64,000 bases of DNA from Palsa-504 sp963790065 (GTDB lineage Bacteria > Actinomycetota > Actinomycetes > Streptosporangiales > Streptosporangiaceae). The stretch is from assembly GCA_963790065.1 (NCBI GenBank), contig CAWBNK010000030.1, forward strand, positions 1 through 64,000, given 5' to 3'. The notes below the pieces were generated by a model. The model was given only the letters and a program-made list of their open reading frames with translations, was not told where the DNA came from and did no database searches. Both the position numbers and the translations under genes were made by a program. This document shows positions 54,593-63,813 of the stretch, one piece after another; within the stretch, counting starts at the first letter, position 1; each line of letters starts with the position of its first letter.

Positions 54593-55455
54593 TCCTTCAG
54601 CCAGGAGTGCACCTCGGGGATGCGGCTGGCCAGCAGGGTCAGGTGGCCGTCGTGGTCGAGCAGCCTGGCCTCGACGCCGGGGATGTGCGCGGCGAGCCAC
54701 CGGCCGTGGCCGAACGGCACGAACTGGTCCTGCCGGCCGTGCATGAGCAGGACCGGGACCGAGATGGTGGACAGCTCGAAACCCCACGGGCTGGCCTCGG
54801 CCGCGCTGTCGTCCCACCAGCCCTGACCGCCGGGGGCCAGGCCTTCCTGATTGCAGTAGGTCAGGTAGTCCGCCAGCGCGTCCTTGAGCACCGCCGCGTC
54901 GACCGGCGTCAGCAGCGTCCGCACCTCGTCGGACAGCTCGGCGGCCGAGGCGGCCAGGAAGGCCTCGCGGTCGGACTCCAGCTTGGCCCGGGCCGCCTGC
55001 TGGTCGCGCAGGAACAGCCGGATGTCGTCGGCGTTGTCCTGGCCCATCCCGTCGAAGTAGTCGAGGCCCTCGGCGTCGATGGGAGCCGGCGAGGCCAGCG
55101 AGGCCACGGCGGTGACCAGATCGGGCAGCAGCGCGGCGCAGGCCAGGACGTGCGGCCCGCCGCCGGAGATGCCCCACATGGCCAGCCGGTCGATGCCGAG
55201 CTCGGCGCAGATGGCCCGCACGTCGGCCGCGCAGTCCGCGACGCTGCGACCCGGCTGCGGGTCCGAGCCGCCGTAACCGGGCCGGTCGTAGCTGATCAGG
55301 CGCAGGCCGCGGACGGCGGCGTCGATCGTGACGGGCTGGTACAGGTGCCGGGAGTTCGGCGTGCCGTTGTGGACCAGGACCGGGCGGCCGTTCGGGTCGC
55401 CGACTTCCTCGATGGCCAGGGTCCTGCCGTCCGGGGTCCGGACCGTCCGTTCCAT
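54583..55455 (-). CDS. Alpha/beta hydrolase
   Basis: A 290-aa alpha/beta hydrolase. VHNGTPNSRHLY (oxyanion loop, with HNG in place of HGG), SYDRPGYGGSDP, nucleophile elbow WGISGGGPH (GISGG), acid in LMHGRQDQFVPF and histidine in DHDGHLTLL. Resembles proline-iminopeptidase or haloperoxidase-like hydrolases of unknown substrate. ATG 55455. Ends 24 bp from the ABC exporter gene on the opposite strand; 27 bp downstream of the molbindin gene, so perhaps in one transcript with it. Confidence 0.88.
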   Translation of the reverse strand: MERTVRTPDGRTLAIEEVGDPNGRPVLVHNGTPNSRHLYQPVTIDAAVRGLRLISYDRPGYGGSDPQPGRSVADCAADVRAICAELGIDRLAMWGISGGGPHVLACAALLPDLVTAVASLASPAPIDAEGLDYFDGMGQDNADDIRLFLRDQQAARAKLESDREAFLAASAAELSDEVRTLLTPVDAAVLKDALADYLTYCNQEGLAPGGQGWWDDSAAEASPWGFELSTISVPVLLMHGRQDQFVPFGHGRWLAAHIPGVEARLLDHDGHLTLLASRIPEVHSWLKERL

Positions 55456-55482
55456 GTTTTCGCTCCCGGCCTTTCGAGGCGC

Positions 55483-55692
55483 TCAGTCGCCGACGGCCAG
55501 GATTACGTCCGAGGCCTTGATCACGGCGGTGACCTCACTGCCCTCGGCGAGGCCGAGCTGCTTGACCGCTTCCACGGTGATCGAGGCCACCAGGCGAGTG
55601 CCGCCTGCGTCCAGTTCGACGTTGGCGATGGCCTCACCGGTGTTGATGCTGGTGACACGGGCCGGGATCTGATTGCGGGCACTTAGCTGCAT
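55483..55692 (-). CDS. Molbindin (TOBE/Mop domain molybdenum-pterin binding protein)
   Basis: A 69-aa single Mop domain: LSARNQIPARVTSINTGEAIANVELDAGGTRLVASITVEAVKQLGLAEGSEVTAVIKASDVILA. The pattern SARNQ...G...V..... I....LGL..G..V.A.IKASDV is the molbindin signature. It binds molybdate or tungstate oxyanions, for storage or as part of ModE-like sensing. No molybdate transporter is nearby. Confidence 0.92.
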   Translation of the reverse strand: MQLSARNQIPARVTSINTGEAIANVELDAGGTRLVASITVEAVKQLGLAEGSEVTAVIKASDVILAVGD

Positions 55693-55735
55693 GACGGTAC
55701 TCCTGAACTGTGGTCGACGGTGCTGCGACCTTACG

Positions 55736-56326
55736 CTAGTGCCTTGCGGCGCCTGCCTGGGTTACCAGGGCGGCGATCTGATCGCCCAGGGCGGCGGATG
55801 CGGTGAGCCGGTTGTCGATCGTGATGTGCGGGGCGGCTGGCTCGGCGCCGAGCCTGATCCGGTCGGTGAACGCCCCGAAATCCGCCAGCTTGGCCGCGTC
55901 GCGATCCAGGCCGCGGGCGGCCAGCCGACGCCGCACGGTGGCCGGGTCGGACCTGACCCAGACCAGGTGGACGGTTCCGCCGCCGAGTTCGGCCACCCAG
56001 GAGCGCCAGCGTTCAGCGTCGTGAATCTGCCCGGTGAACGGGCCGGACAGCAGGACCGGGCAGCCGTGGGCCCGGATCTCGCGGGCGGTGGCGGTCAGGC
56101 CGGCGTACTCGTGGACCTTGACGCGCTCGTCGTACCAGGGACCTTCGCGCTCGCCGTGCAGACGGCCGCCGGCGGCCAGGACAGCCGCCACGAACGAGCC
56201 GTACATGGTGTCCTTATCCAGCAGCGCCGGGGTCGGCACCAGCGCGGCCAGCAGCAGCTCCGCAACCGTGCTCTTGCCGGAACCGGGCGGGCCTGCCACC
56301 ACCCAGGCGGGCGCCGGGACGCTCAC
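55736..56326 (-). CDS. P-loop ATPase/kinase-like protein (AAA_33 type)
   Basis: A 196-aa protein with Walker A GPPGSGKST, DKDTMYGSF (an acidic DKD after strand 2), RIRAHGCPVLLSGPFTGQIH and VHLVWVRSDPATVRRRLAARGLDRDAAKL, the lid arginines. It resembles small kinases of the shikimate/gluconate/AAA_33 group that phosphorylate a small molecule. GTG 56326 lies 2 bp after the stop of the Ser/Thr kinase gene, so both are translated together. Substrate unknown. Confidence 0.8.
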   Translation of the reverse strand: MSVPAPAWVVAGPPGSGKSTVAELLLAALVPTPALLDKDTMYGSFVAAVLAAGGRLHGEREGPWYDERVKVHEYAGLTATAREIRAHGCPVLLSGPFTGQIHDAERWRSWVAELGGGTVHLVWVRSDPATVRRRLAARGLDRDAAKLADFGAFTDRIRLGAEPAAPHITIDNRLTASAALGDQIAALVTQAGAARH

Positions 56327-56328
56327 CG

Positions 56329-57825
56329 CTACAGGGCGCCCATGGCCGTGCCGAGCACGTCGAGTTCCTGCCGCAGGGTGGTGGCGGCCGGTTCGGTTAT
56401 CTGCCCCTGGGCCTCGTCTTGGTCGTAGGCCTGGACTAGCTGCGCGTACTGCTGATCGACCTGCTGCGGGTCCTGGCCGGGCGGGACGAACAGGAGCTGC
56501 TGCAGGTGGTTGAACATGTCCTGGCCTGCCTGCGGGGTCACCTGCCCGTCGGCGACGCCGGTCTCCAGGTCTCCGACGAACGCGGCGGCCGCCGCCGCGG
56601 CGGGCGGCGTGGCGCCGGCGCTCGGTGTCGCAGGCGTCGTCGGTGTCGTCTGGGTCGTGGCCGACTGGGTCCCAGCCGGGCGGGCCGGGCTGGTGGTGGG
56701 CCGGCTCAACGCTGCCGCGGGCCCGGCGGAGGTCCCGGCCGGGCGGGTAGCCAGCAGCACGGCCAGCGCGCCCAGCGCCGCCGCCAGCGCGGCGGCCAGG
56801 AGTGCCTCGGCCAGGCGCAGCCGCCGTTGCGGGCGCACCCGCCGTCGCGGGCGCAGCCGCCGTCGCGGGCGCAGCGGCGGCGGGCCTGCGCTGACCGGCG
56901 GGAAATCCAGTACAGCGGTCTGGTCTGGACCCGTGATCCGGTCTGGACCCGTGATCCGGTCCGGGCTGGTGTTGCGGTCCTGGCCGACGGTACGGTCCTG
57001 GCCGACCGCCGCGAGCAGAGCCATCCGGGCCGCGGCCGCGCCGGGTGGCCGCCTGGCCGGGTCCTTGGCCAGCAGTCGCATGGTGATCTCGTCCAGCGGT
57101 GCGGGCAGGCCGGGACGCCGCGCCGACGGCGGCCCGGGATCCTCGTGCACATGCCGGTACGCGATCCCGACCGGTGAGTCCCCGACGAACGGCGGTGCGC
57201 CGGTGAGCATCTCGAACAGCACGCAGCCGAGCGAGTACAAGTCGGACTGCGGCCCGGCCCGGGCGCCGGACGCCTGCTCCGGGGACAGGTAGGCCGCCGT
57301 ACCCATCACAGCCTGGGTCCTGGTCGCCCGGTCGGGGGCCCAGGCGATGCCGAAGTCCAGGACCTTCACCTGTCCGCCGGACAGCACGATGTTGGCCGGC
57401 TTGATGTCCCGGTGCACCAGCCCGGCCGCGTGCGCCGCCTCCAGCGCCTCGCACACCGCAGCCGCGATCGAGGCTGCCTCGCCGGCCGGACGCGGTCCCG
57501 CCTCATCGAGGAGCTCCCGCAGGGTCCGGCCCGCGGCCAGCTCCATCACGATGTACGGCATCTCGCCGTCGATCCCGCTGTCGAAGACCGTCACGATCCG
57601 CGGATGGCTCAGCCGGGCCACGTGCCGGGCCTCCCGCTCGAACCTGGCCAGGAACCCCGGGTCCGTCGCGTACTGCGGGCTGAGCACCTTGACCGCAACC
57701 TCGCGATCCAGGACCTCGTCGCCGGCCCGGTACACAGTGGCCATGCCTCCGGTGCCCAGCACCTCGAGCAGCCGGTACCGGCCGCCGAGGACCCGGATAC
57801 CTGCCACCGTCATGTCCTTAGTCAT
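56329..57825 (-). CDS. Membrane-anchored serine/threonine protein kinase (PknB-like)
   Basis: A 498-aa Hanks-type kinase. Kinase domain 17-270: LGTGGMATVY, K46, HRDIKPAN (D140), DFG (D157), activation loop GTAAYLSPEQ. Then repeats (RITGPDRITGPD), an arginine-rich segment RPRRRLRPRRRVRPQRRLR (319-338), a membrane helix 339-360, a Thr/Pro/Ala linker and an extracellular four-helix-like region (FVGDLETGVADGQVTPQAGQDMFNHLQQLLF...). No PASTA repeats. The extracellular part may sense wall or osmotic signals. The following P-loop gene is coupled. Start ATG 57825; ATG 57813 also possible. Confidence 0.93.
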   Translation of the reverse strand: MTKDMTVAGIRVLGGRYRLLEVLGTGGMATVYRAGDEVLDREVAVKVLSPQYATDPGFLARFEREARHVARLSHPRIVTVFDSGIDGEMPYIVMELAAGRTLRELLDEAGPRPAGEAASIAAAVCEALEAAHAAGLVHRDIKPANIVLSGGQVKVLDFGIAWAPDRATRTQAVMGTAAYLSPEQASGARAGPQSDLYSLGCVLFEMLTGAPPFVGDSPVGIAYRHVHEDPGPPSARRPGLPAPLDEITMRLLAKDPARRPPGAAAARMALLAAVGQDRTVGQDRNTSPDRITGPDRITGPDQTAVLDFPPVSAGPPPLRPRRRLRPRRRVRPQRRLRLAEALLAAALAAALGALAVLLATRPAGTSAGPAAALSRPTTSPARPAGTQSATTQTTPTTPATPSAGATPPAAAAAAAFVGDLETGVADGQVTPQAGQDMFNHLQQLLFVPPGQDPQQVDQQYAQLVQAYDQDEAQGQITEPAATTLRQELDVLGTAMGAL

Positions 57826-57855
57826 ACAGCATTTCCGGCTTGTCCACCGCCGGCT

Positions 57856-58872
57856 TCAGGTGGTGACGGCGGCGGCGAGGACGCGGCGGAACTCGACCGA
57901 TACCCGGTCGGCCTTGGTGTGCAGTTCGGCCGCGACGTCGAGCGGGAACTCCAGGCCGGACAGGGCCCGCCGCTGCAGGTCCAGGTCCTCCTCGAAGATC
58001 GACAGCTCGTACTTCGCGAGGCTTTCTGCCTCTTCCGGGTCGGTCAGGCCCGGCCCGGTCACCGTCTGGTACAGCCGGCAGGTGCGCTCGTCTTCTGGCT
58101 GCGCGGCAAAGGTGATGAAGTTCCACCCGCCCGCGTCGAGGAACTCCAGCAGCAGGGTCGCGGTCAGCGGAGCCTGGTACCGGTAGGTCATCCGGCGGCG
58201 CTGCACCGCGGGCCGGGTGCCGTCGCGCACCGCGGGGTCGGCGAGGTTGGTGAACGTGTGCTCGCGGATGGCGGTGAACGACAAGCCGCGGCGTTCGATG
58301 TCGGCTCGCGGGATGACTTCCGGCCCGGCGCCGCCGATCGTGGCCGCGTGGACGAACGGGAAGTGGGCCTCGTCGAGGAAGTTGTCGAGCAGGATCGCCG
58401 CGTTGGCCTCCACCCGCAGGACCGGAAGGAACACCGTCGCGACGCCGTCGCCGTCGAGCGGCACGCCCGGGTGCAGTTCCGGGATGGGGGCGCGCGGGGG
58501 CTCCGAGGCCAGCCAGACCAGACCGTCCTGCTCGGCGACTTCGGCCGGGCGGCGCAGCGTGGCCCGCTCCGGGATGGCCGCGTCGTCCTCGAGCGCCGGG
58601 ATGTTCACGCACCGGCCGTCGGGGCCGAACCGCCAGCCGTGGTACGTGCACTGCAGGGTGCCGTCGGTGATCTGCCCGGCGGACAGGCGCGCCCGGCGGT
58701 GCGGGCAGGCATCGGCGAAGGCCGCGAGGTGCCCGCCGAAGCGGGCCAGGGCCCAGCCCTGACCGCCGACCCGGACCGCGACCGGCTCCGGCCCGACTTC
58801 CGAGGACAGCGCCACAGGATGCCAGAACTGCGCGAGCGCCGGGTGCGCGTTGGTGAACTCCGCAGATGTCAT
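57856..58872 (-). CDS. Rieske-type aromatic-ring-hydroxylating oxygenase subunit
   Basis: A 338-aa oxygenase. Rieske [2Fe-2S] motif CPHRRARLSAGQITDGTLQCTYHGW (C56, H58, C75, H78); mononuclear iron site DNFLDEAHFPFVH (H170, H175, bridging acid D163/D167). The rest resembles vanillate/phenylpropionate-type O-demethylases and bacterial Rieske monooxygenases. The electron partner is not adjacent. Its ATG lies 4 bp from the natural stop of the FAD monooxygenase (58877), and the two genes run in one operon, likely in oxidation of an aromatic or polyketide-like compound. Confidence 0.9.
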   Translation of the reverse strand: MTSAEFTNAHPALAQFWHPVALSSEVGPEPVAVRVGGQGWALARFGGHLAAFADACPHRRARLSAGQITDGTLQCTYHGWRFGPDGRCVNIPALEDDAAIPERATLRRPAEVAEQDGLVWLASEPPRAPIPELHPGVPLDGDGVATVFLPVLRVEANAAILLDNFLDEAHFPFVHAATIGGAGPEVIPRADIERRGLSFTAIREHTFTNLADPAVRDGTRPAVQRRRMTYRYQAPLTATLLLEFLDAGGWNFITFAAQPEDERTCRLYQTVTGPGLTDPEEAESLAKYELSIFEEDLDLQRRALSGLEFPLDVAAELHTKADRVSVEFRRVLAAAVTT

Positions 58873-58876
58873 GTCT

Positions 58877-60108
58877 CTATCGTCCCGTATTGGCCTGGCG
58901 GGCGGCTAGGCGGCGGTAGAGCCAGAACATGAGCTTGTTGCGGCGGGCGCCCATCTCGGTTTCGGCCTGGCGGGAGGCGGCGACAGCGGCGTAGCCGACC
59001 TCGCGCATCTGACGCTCGTACTCGCCAATGGCGGCGACCAGATCGCCGGCGTCTCAGCGGAGGCCAGGGTGCGGGACAGCAACGCCGCGTCCTGCAGGGC
59101 GGTGTTGGCGCCGGAGCCGCGGGCCGGGCTCATGGCGTGGATGGCGTCGCCGAGCACGGTGACCCGGCTGGGCGGCCAGGGCGGTACCGGCGGCGAGGTG
59201 CGGATCCGGATCAGGAACGTCTCGTCTACGTCGGCCAGGGCGTGCAGCGCGCGCAGGTCGGGATGCCAGCCGCTGATCAGCCGGCCGGACAGCTCGTGCA
59301 GCCGGGCGGGCGCCATCCCGGCCAGCTGGTCGTCCGGCACGCCGAACTCCCCGCGGTCACCGGTCACGGCCCACATCAGGTAGTCCCGGGCGGGCGAGAA
59401 CCCGAGCTCCTCCGGGCGGTGCCGGAAGCGGACCAGGCCGGTGGCCATGCCGATGCGGCCGCCCACTACGGCGGTGAAGCCTTCCGTCATCGCGGCGGGC
59501 AGCCGGGCCAGGGCCTGCTCGTCCAGCGGGGTCTTGCCGTAGATCGACCGGCTCCCGGTGTCGGCCGGCGCGGCCGCGGGCAGGTACTGGCGGCGGACCG
59601 CTGAGTGAACGCCGTCCGCGCCGACCAGCAGGTCCGCGTCGGCGTGCCGACCGTCGGCGAAATGCAGCCGCACGCCGCCGGAGCCGGCCCCGGCTTCGTA
59701 CCGCGTCAGCTCGCAGCCGAAGGCGATCCTGTCTTCCAGCCCGGCGGCCAGCACCTCGCGGAACGTCTGGCGGCTGACCGACGTGGACAAGGTAGCGGGC
59801 GCGTACGGGTCGGCGCCGGGGTCGCCGGCCTGCTGATGCAGGATCCGCAGCCGTTCGCTCATCACGGTCAGCCGCCTGCTGGCCTGGCCGCAGGTGGCCA
59901 GGAACGCCGCCAGCGACTCCGGCGGCAGGCACTGCTCGAGGGCGAGCCCGGCCCGCGCGTCCACGTGCAGCCGGTAGCCTTGCCGCCGGACGGCCAGGCT
60001 GGCGTCCCGCTCGTAGACGGTCACGTCGGCGCCCGCCCGCAGCAGGCCCTGCGCCAGGCACAGCCCGCCCAGCCCGCCGCCTGCCACTGCCACCCGTAGC
60101 GGTGTCAT
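58877..60108 (-). pseudogene. FAD-dependent aromatic monooxygenase with a C-terminal frameshift
   Basis: The flavoprotein has GxGxxG at residues 10-15 (AGGGLGGL), SRQTFREVLAAGL, LVGADGVHSAVRR (DG motif) and TVLGDAIHAMSPARGSGAN (GD motif). At about 59056 a one-base change shifts the frame: the natural end GDLVAAIGEYERQMREVGYAAVAASRQAETEMGARRNKLMFWLYRR is in another frame and ends at 58877, while the actual frame continues to an unrelated tail and stop at 58906. The lost end forms only the last helices, so partial function cannot be excluded. Operon with the Rieske gene. Confidence 0.82.
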
Positions 60109-60159
60109 GCTGTTCAGGCAAACATACTAGGCCTTCGACATGCGCTGACAGGCACGAGC

Positions 60160-60198
60160 TATCCTGGCCTGAGCGCGGCGGAGGGGCTCGCCGCGCTC
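60160..60198 (+). promoter_or_regulatory. Possible -10 (TATCCT) and perfect leader hairpin in front of the dynamin-like gene
   Basis: TATCCT at 60160-60165 would start RNA near 60172. There the arms GAGCGCGGCG (60171-60180) and CGCCGCGCTC (60189-60198) form a perfect 10-bp stem with an 8-nt loop, followed by an untranslated leader of almost 100 nt up to ATG 60295. The hairpin may act on RNA stability or as attenuator. Confidence 0.4.
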
Positions 60199-60294
60199 GG
60201 GCCTGCTGACATGTGCGGGCGGTACGAGACGCGGCGGTGCCGCCAACGGTCCCTACCAGGCGTATCAGTGGACGCGGGTAGGAGGATGGCGCCG

Positions 60295-62055
60295 ATGCCG
60301 GGCAGCGAGAACGCGCTGGTCAGCGCGCTGGGTGAACTAACCACGCTGGGGACGGAACGGGACCGGGAACAACTGGCGGCGCTGCTGGACCGGCTGGATG
60401 CGGCGCGGCTGCGGGTGCTAGTGGTCGGCGAGGCCAAGCGGGGCAAGAGCACCCTGGTCAACGCGCTGCTAGGCCGGGACGTGCTGCCGTCGGGGGTGAC
60501 TCCACTGACCGCAGTGACAACGACCGTGCGGTACGGCGACGACGAGCGGGCGGAGGTTCGGTTCCTCGACGGGCACGACGAGAAGCACCCGCTGACCGCG
60601 CTGCCTGACCTGGTCACCGAGCGGGGCAATCCGGGTAACCGCCGCGGGATCGCGGGTGTGACCGTATACGTGGCCGCGACCGTGCTGGCAGACGGGGTGG
60701 AGCTGGCCGACACCCCCGGCACCGGGTCAGTGTTCGAATGGGATACCCAGGCGGCCCGGGCGGCGCTGCGGTCGATGGACGCGGCGGTCTTCGTGCTGAC
60801 CGCCGACCCGCCGGTGTCGGCCAGCGAGCGGGACCTGCTCGAACAGGTCGGCCGACTGTCGATGACCACGTTCGCGGTGCTGAACAAGGCCGATCACCTC
60901 GACGAACCGGGGCTGGCCGAGGCGGTCGAGTTCACCCGGCGGGTGCTCGGCGAGGCGGGCCATCCGGGCCCGGTGTATCCGATGTCGGCACGCGCCGCCG
61001 TCAGCGGCGTCGACGCCGGGTTTGCCGCGTTCCAGTCCGACTTCACAGCGTACCTGTCGGCCCAGGGGGAAGCCGATCTGCGCGCTTCCGCGGTGGCACA
61101 GGCCCAGCGGATCGCCGGGTCCTTGCGTGACGAGGTGGGGCTGACCCGCCGGGCGGCCGAGATGCAGGCCGGTGACGCGGCCGACCAGGTGCGGCGGTTC
61201 GGCGAGCGGCTGGCCGACGTGACCGTGCACGGCCGCGACGCTGTGACCGTGATCAACGCGGAGTCCGGCCGACTGCTGTTCGCGCTCAACGACGCCGCCC
61301 AGGCCGACCGGGCCTGGCTGGCCCGCGAGGTCGTCGGGCAGCTGGAGAAGCTGTTCGGCGGGTCGCTGCGCGACGCGGGGGCGGGTGAGATCGAGCGGCA
61401 GGGCAGGCCGCGGCTGGCCGCGCTGGCTGTGGCGGCGGCGGAGGCCTGGCGCCAGCAACGGCGGGCGGATATCGAGCACGGGCTGGCCGAGGTGGATGCC
61501 CGCCTGGCCGAGGGACTGCGGGCCGAGCTCGGCGTGCTCCGCGAGTCCGCCGCCGAGCTGCTCGGCCTGGATCTGGCCGTCCCCGAGCCTGACGGCCGGC
61601 TGGCGGAGAGTCGGCGGTTCTTCTACACCGCCACGGGAGAGGCCGGCCAGACCGAGCTGCTGGCCGGCGCCGTCCGGCGCCGGCTGCCCGGCGAGTTCGG
61701 CAGGCGGACGGCTCGTGATCAGCTACGCCGCGAGGCTCCGGACCTGGTGGCGAGGCACATCGGCCGGGCCCGGGGGGACTTGCAGTACCGGCTGGCCGAG
61801 GCGACGCGGGGGCTGGCGCGGGTGGTCGAGCAGCGCTACACCGACGGCACCAGCCGGATACGGTCCGCACTGCAGGCCGCGGCCGGGATCCGTAGGGCCA
61901 CCGCCGCCGAGGCGGCGGAGCAGGAAGCGGGGCTGGCCGGGCGTGAGGCGGCGTTGCGTCACGTCATGAGCCTGCTGGACCAGGCTCCGGCGGTCGGCGA
62001 GACCTCCTCCGGCCGGACGTGGCCCGGCCCTCGCTCCGGCGAGGATTTATGCTAA
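60295..62055 (+). CDS. Bacterial dynamin-like GTPase
   Basis: A 586-aa GTPase with G1 VVGEAKRGKSTLVNALLG (G45 to S52), G2 threonine in PLTAVTTT, G3 DTPG (D139) and G4 NKAD (197-200). After the GTPase domain the rest is helical with long stretches (residues 260-560), typical of dynamin-like proteins (mycobacterial IniA, Streptomyces DynA/B) that remodel membranes; hydrophobic paddle not clear. These usually occur as pairs, here alone. ATG 60295 is preferred because AGGAGG lies 9 nt upstream; ATG 60286 directly abuts that site. Overlaps DUF3040 by 4 bp, tail to tail. Confidence 0.88.
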   Translation: MPGSENALVSALGELTTLGTERDREQLAALLDRLDAARLRVLVVGEAKRGKSTLVNALLGRDVLPSGVTPLTAVTTTVRYGDDERAEVRFLDGHDEKHPLTALPDLVTERGNPGNRRGIAGVTVYVAATVLADGVELADTPGTGSVFEWDTQAARAALRSMDAAVFVLTADPPVSASERDLLEQVGRLSMTTFAVLNKADHLDEPGLAEAVEFTRRVLGEAGHPGPVYPMSARAAVSGVDAGFAAFQSDFTAYLSAQGEADLRASAVAQAQRIAGSLRDEVGLTRRAAEMQAGDAADQVRRFGERLADVTVHGRDAVTVINAESGRLLFALNDAAQADRAWLAREVVGQLEKLFGGSLRDAGAGEIERQGRPRLAALAVAAAEAWRQQRRADIEHGLAEVDARLAEGLRAELGVLRESAAELLGLDLAVPEPDGRLAESRRFFYTATGEAGQTELLAGAVRRRLPGEFGRRTARDQLRREAPDLVARHIGRARGDLQYRLAEATRGLARVVEQRYTDGTSRIRSALQAAAGIRRATAAEAAEQEAGLAGREAALRHVMSLLDQAPAVGETSSGRTWPGPRSGEDLC

Positions 62056-62429
62056 CGGCTCGGCGTTGGCGACGGGGCGCAGATCGTCGCCCACGTTACT
62101 GTGCACGCCCTCGGGCTGCCGCCGCGGCTGGAGACCACCGCCACGGTGATCATCACTGTAGTAATCGCCAGCCACAGCAGGAGCACGCCCCACTGCAACG
62201 CCGCGGGCCGGTGTACCCAGCGCCGCCGCGACAGCAATCGGCTCCTGCGGGGCCGCGACATGCGGTTTGTCCGCCGCGAGCCCGCCTGAATCGTCTCCTG
62301 GGCGGGCATATCCTCGTCCGAGGCCAGCTGGGTGAACGTGCCGAGCAGCACGGCAAGCTGGGGATCGGAACCTGCCAGCCCGTCCTTGATCGAGTCCAGG
62401 GCCTGCTGCTCCCACGCGCTGAGGCTCAT
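62052..62429 (-). CDS. DUF3040 small membrane protein
   Basis: A 125-aa protein beginning MSLSAWEQQALDSIKDGLAGSDPQLAVLLGTFTQLASDEDMP, the typical opening of DUF3040 proteins, which are restricted to actinobacteria. A basic region (SRRTNRMSRPRRSRLLSRRRWV) precedes one membrane helix (ALQWGVLLLWLAITTVMITVAVV). Function unknown. ATG 62429 follows AAGGACCGGCG. Convergent with the dynamin-like gene. Confidence 0.88.
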   Translation of the reverse strand: MSLSAWEQQALDSIKDGLAGSDPQLAVLLGTFTQLASDEDMPAQETIQAGSRRTNRMSRPRRSRLLSRRRWVHRPAALQWGVLLLWLAITTVMITVAVVSSRGGSPRACTVTWATICAPSPTPSR

Positions 62430-62772
62430 CGCCGGTCCTTCTTTCGCGCAACCGTGACCGTGATCTGCGGCGGCGTCATGGGAAGACACGGTGATGCCTT
62501 GAACTGCGCAGGGTGCTGCAGCGGCCATTGAGGGACGTGAACCACCTTGGGCCTCCACCTGTGCGCAGCTTGACGCCGGAACTTAGGTAGAGGCCATCAG
62601 CCGGGGCATTGGAGCCCGGGCACTACGCGAGCCTCATCGCGTGACACCCCCAGGATATCAAGGCTGGCGGCCGGCACGGTAGGCACGCGCGGCATAAGCC
62701 GGGTGGATGATCATGAACCAGCCGCCACGCGGAGACCCGTCATGTCCGCCAAGGGTAGGCCTGCTGGGCCAG
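62430..62772. other. Gene-free interval
   Basis: It lies between the start of DUF3040 and the end of the YdcF-like gene. Contains no convincing frame, RNA gene or repeat; probably the promoter area of DUF3040 (62430-62560) and a 3' region. Confidence 0.4.
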
Positions 62773-63813
62773 CTAGCCTGAACGCGGCGGGACCGGCCCG
62801 GGCGGGGCATGATGCAGCAAGGTGACCGCGACCGGGACCGCGACCAGCACGCAGCAGACGGCGAAGTTGACCGCCTTATAGCTGAGGAAGACGGCGGCGA
62901 ATTCGCGCAGGACGGCGCTCGGCCAGTAGTAGCCGGCGGTGCGGGCGCCGGTCACTTGACCCCGGACGCCGGTGCGGCGGGCGACCATCGCGGCGCGGAA
63001 CACATGGTAGTTGCTGGTCACGATCACGCAGGCGGCACCGGGCCGGATCCGGTCCATGATCGCTTTGCTGTAGGCCAGGTTCTGCTCCGTGTTCGCCGAC
63101 TGGTCTTCACGGCAGATCCGGTCCGCGGGAAAGCCGCGGTCCACCAGGTAGCCGGCCATGGCGTCGGCCTCGGAGACCCGCTCGTCGCTGCCCTTGCCGC
63201 CGGAGACGATCATCACCGGCTCGCTGCCGCGGGCCGTCAGCGACCGGTATACCGCGTAGCCCCGGTCCAGCCTGCTGGCCAGCAGGGGCGGGACCCGCCC
63301 GCCGTCGACCAGCCCGGCACCGAGCACGATCACGAAATCGGCGTGGCGCGGCAGGGACAGGCGGCCGTACAGGAAGGCGTACAGCACGAACGACACGCAC
63401 TGGAACGAGACATAGGCGAACAGCAGGATGATGACCGTGGCCGACAGGGCCAGGTCATCCGAGCCGACCAGCGGGGTGGCCAGCGTCAACCCGGTGACGA
63501 CGAGGATGCCGGCGCCGGCCAGCAGCGACAGCAGGTTGGCTGGCCGCATGCCTTCCCGGCGCACCATCGTCACCCCGTTCACGACCAGGTATGCGGCGAC
63601 GACGAACGGGACGACCGCCACCAGCGCGAACACAGCCAGCAGCACCAGCCTGCTCGCTGCGTCATCGGTCCGGGCCAGCCGCTCCGCGGTCCCCAGCGCG
63701 AGCAGTGCGAGCACGAGGCCGAGCAGGACCGCGTTGGCGAAGCTGCGCCGGTCGCGCATTACCCCGACGACCAGCAAGACCAGCATCACGACGGCGGCCT
63801 GGAACGCGAACAC
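62773..63813 (-). CDS. YdcF/SanA-type (DUF218) membrane protein
   Basis: A 346-aa protein. Five membrane helices come first (residues 3-150), then a DUF218 domain: FVIVLGAGLVDGGRVPPLLASRLDRGYAVYRS, VMIVSGGKGSDERVSEADAMAGYLVDRGFPADRICREDQSANTEQNLAYSKAIM and CVIVTSNYHVFRAAMVARRTGVRGQVTGARTAGYYWPSAVLREFAAVFLSY, with a final helix. Such proteins are linked to envelope integrity and vancomycin tolerance. GTG 63813. The remaining 187 bp to the window edge contain nothing recognisable. Confidence 0.88.
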   Translation of the reverse strand: MFAFQAAVVMLVLLVVGVMRDRRSFANAVLLGLVLALLALGTAERLARTDDAASRLVLLAVFALVAVVPFVVAAYLVVNGVTMVRREGMRPANLLSLLAGAGILVVTGLTLATPLVGSDDLALSATVIILLFAYVSFQCVSFVLYAFLYGRLSLPRHADFVIVLGAGLVDGGRVPPLLASRLDRGYAVYRSLTARGSEPVMIVSGGKGSDERVSEADAMAGYLVDRGFPADRICREDQSANTEQNLAYSKAIMDRIRPGAACVIVTSNYHVFRAAMVARRTGVRGQVTGARTAGYYWPSAVLREFAAVFLSYKAVNFAVCCVLVAVPVAVTLLHHAPPGPVPPRSG

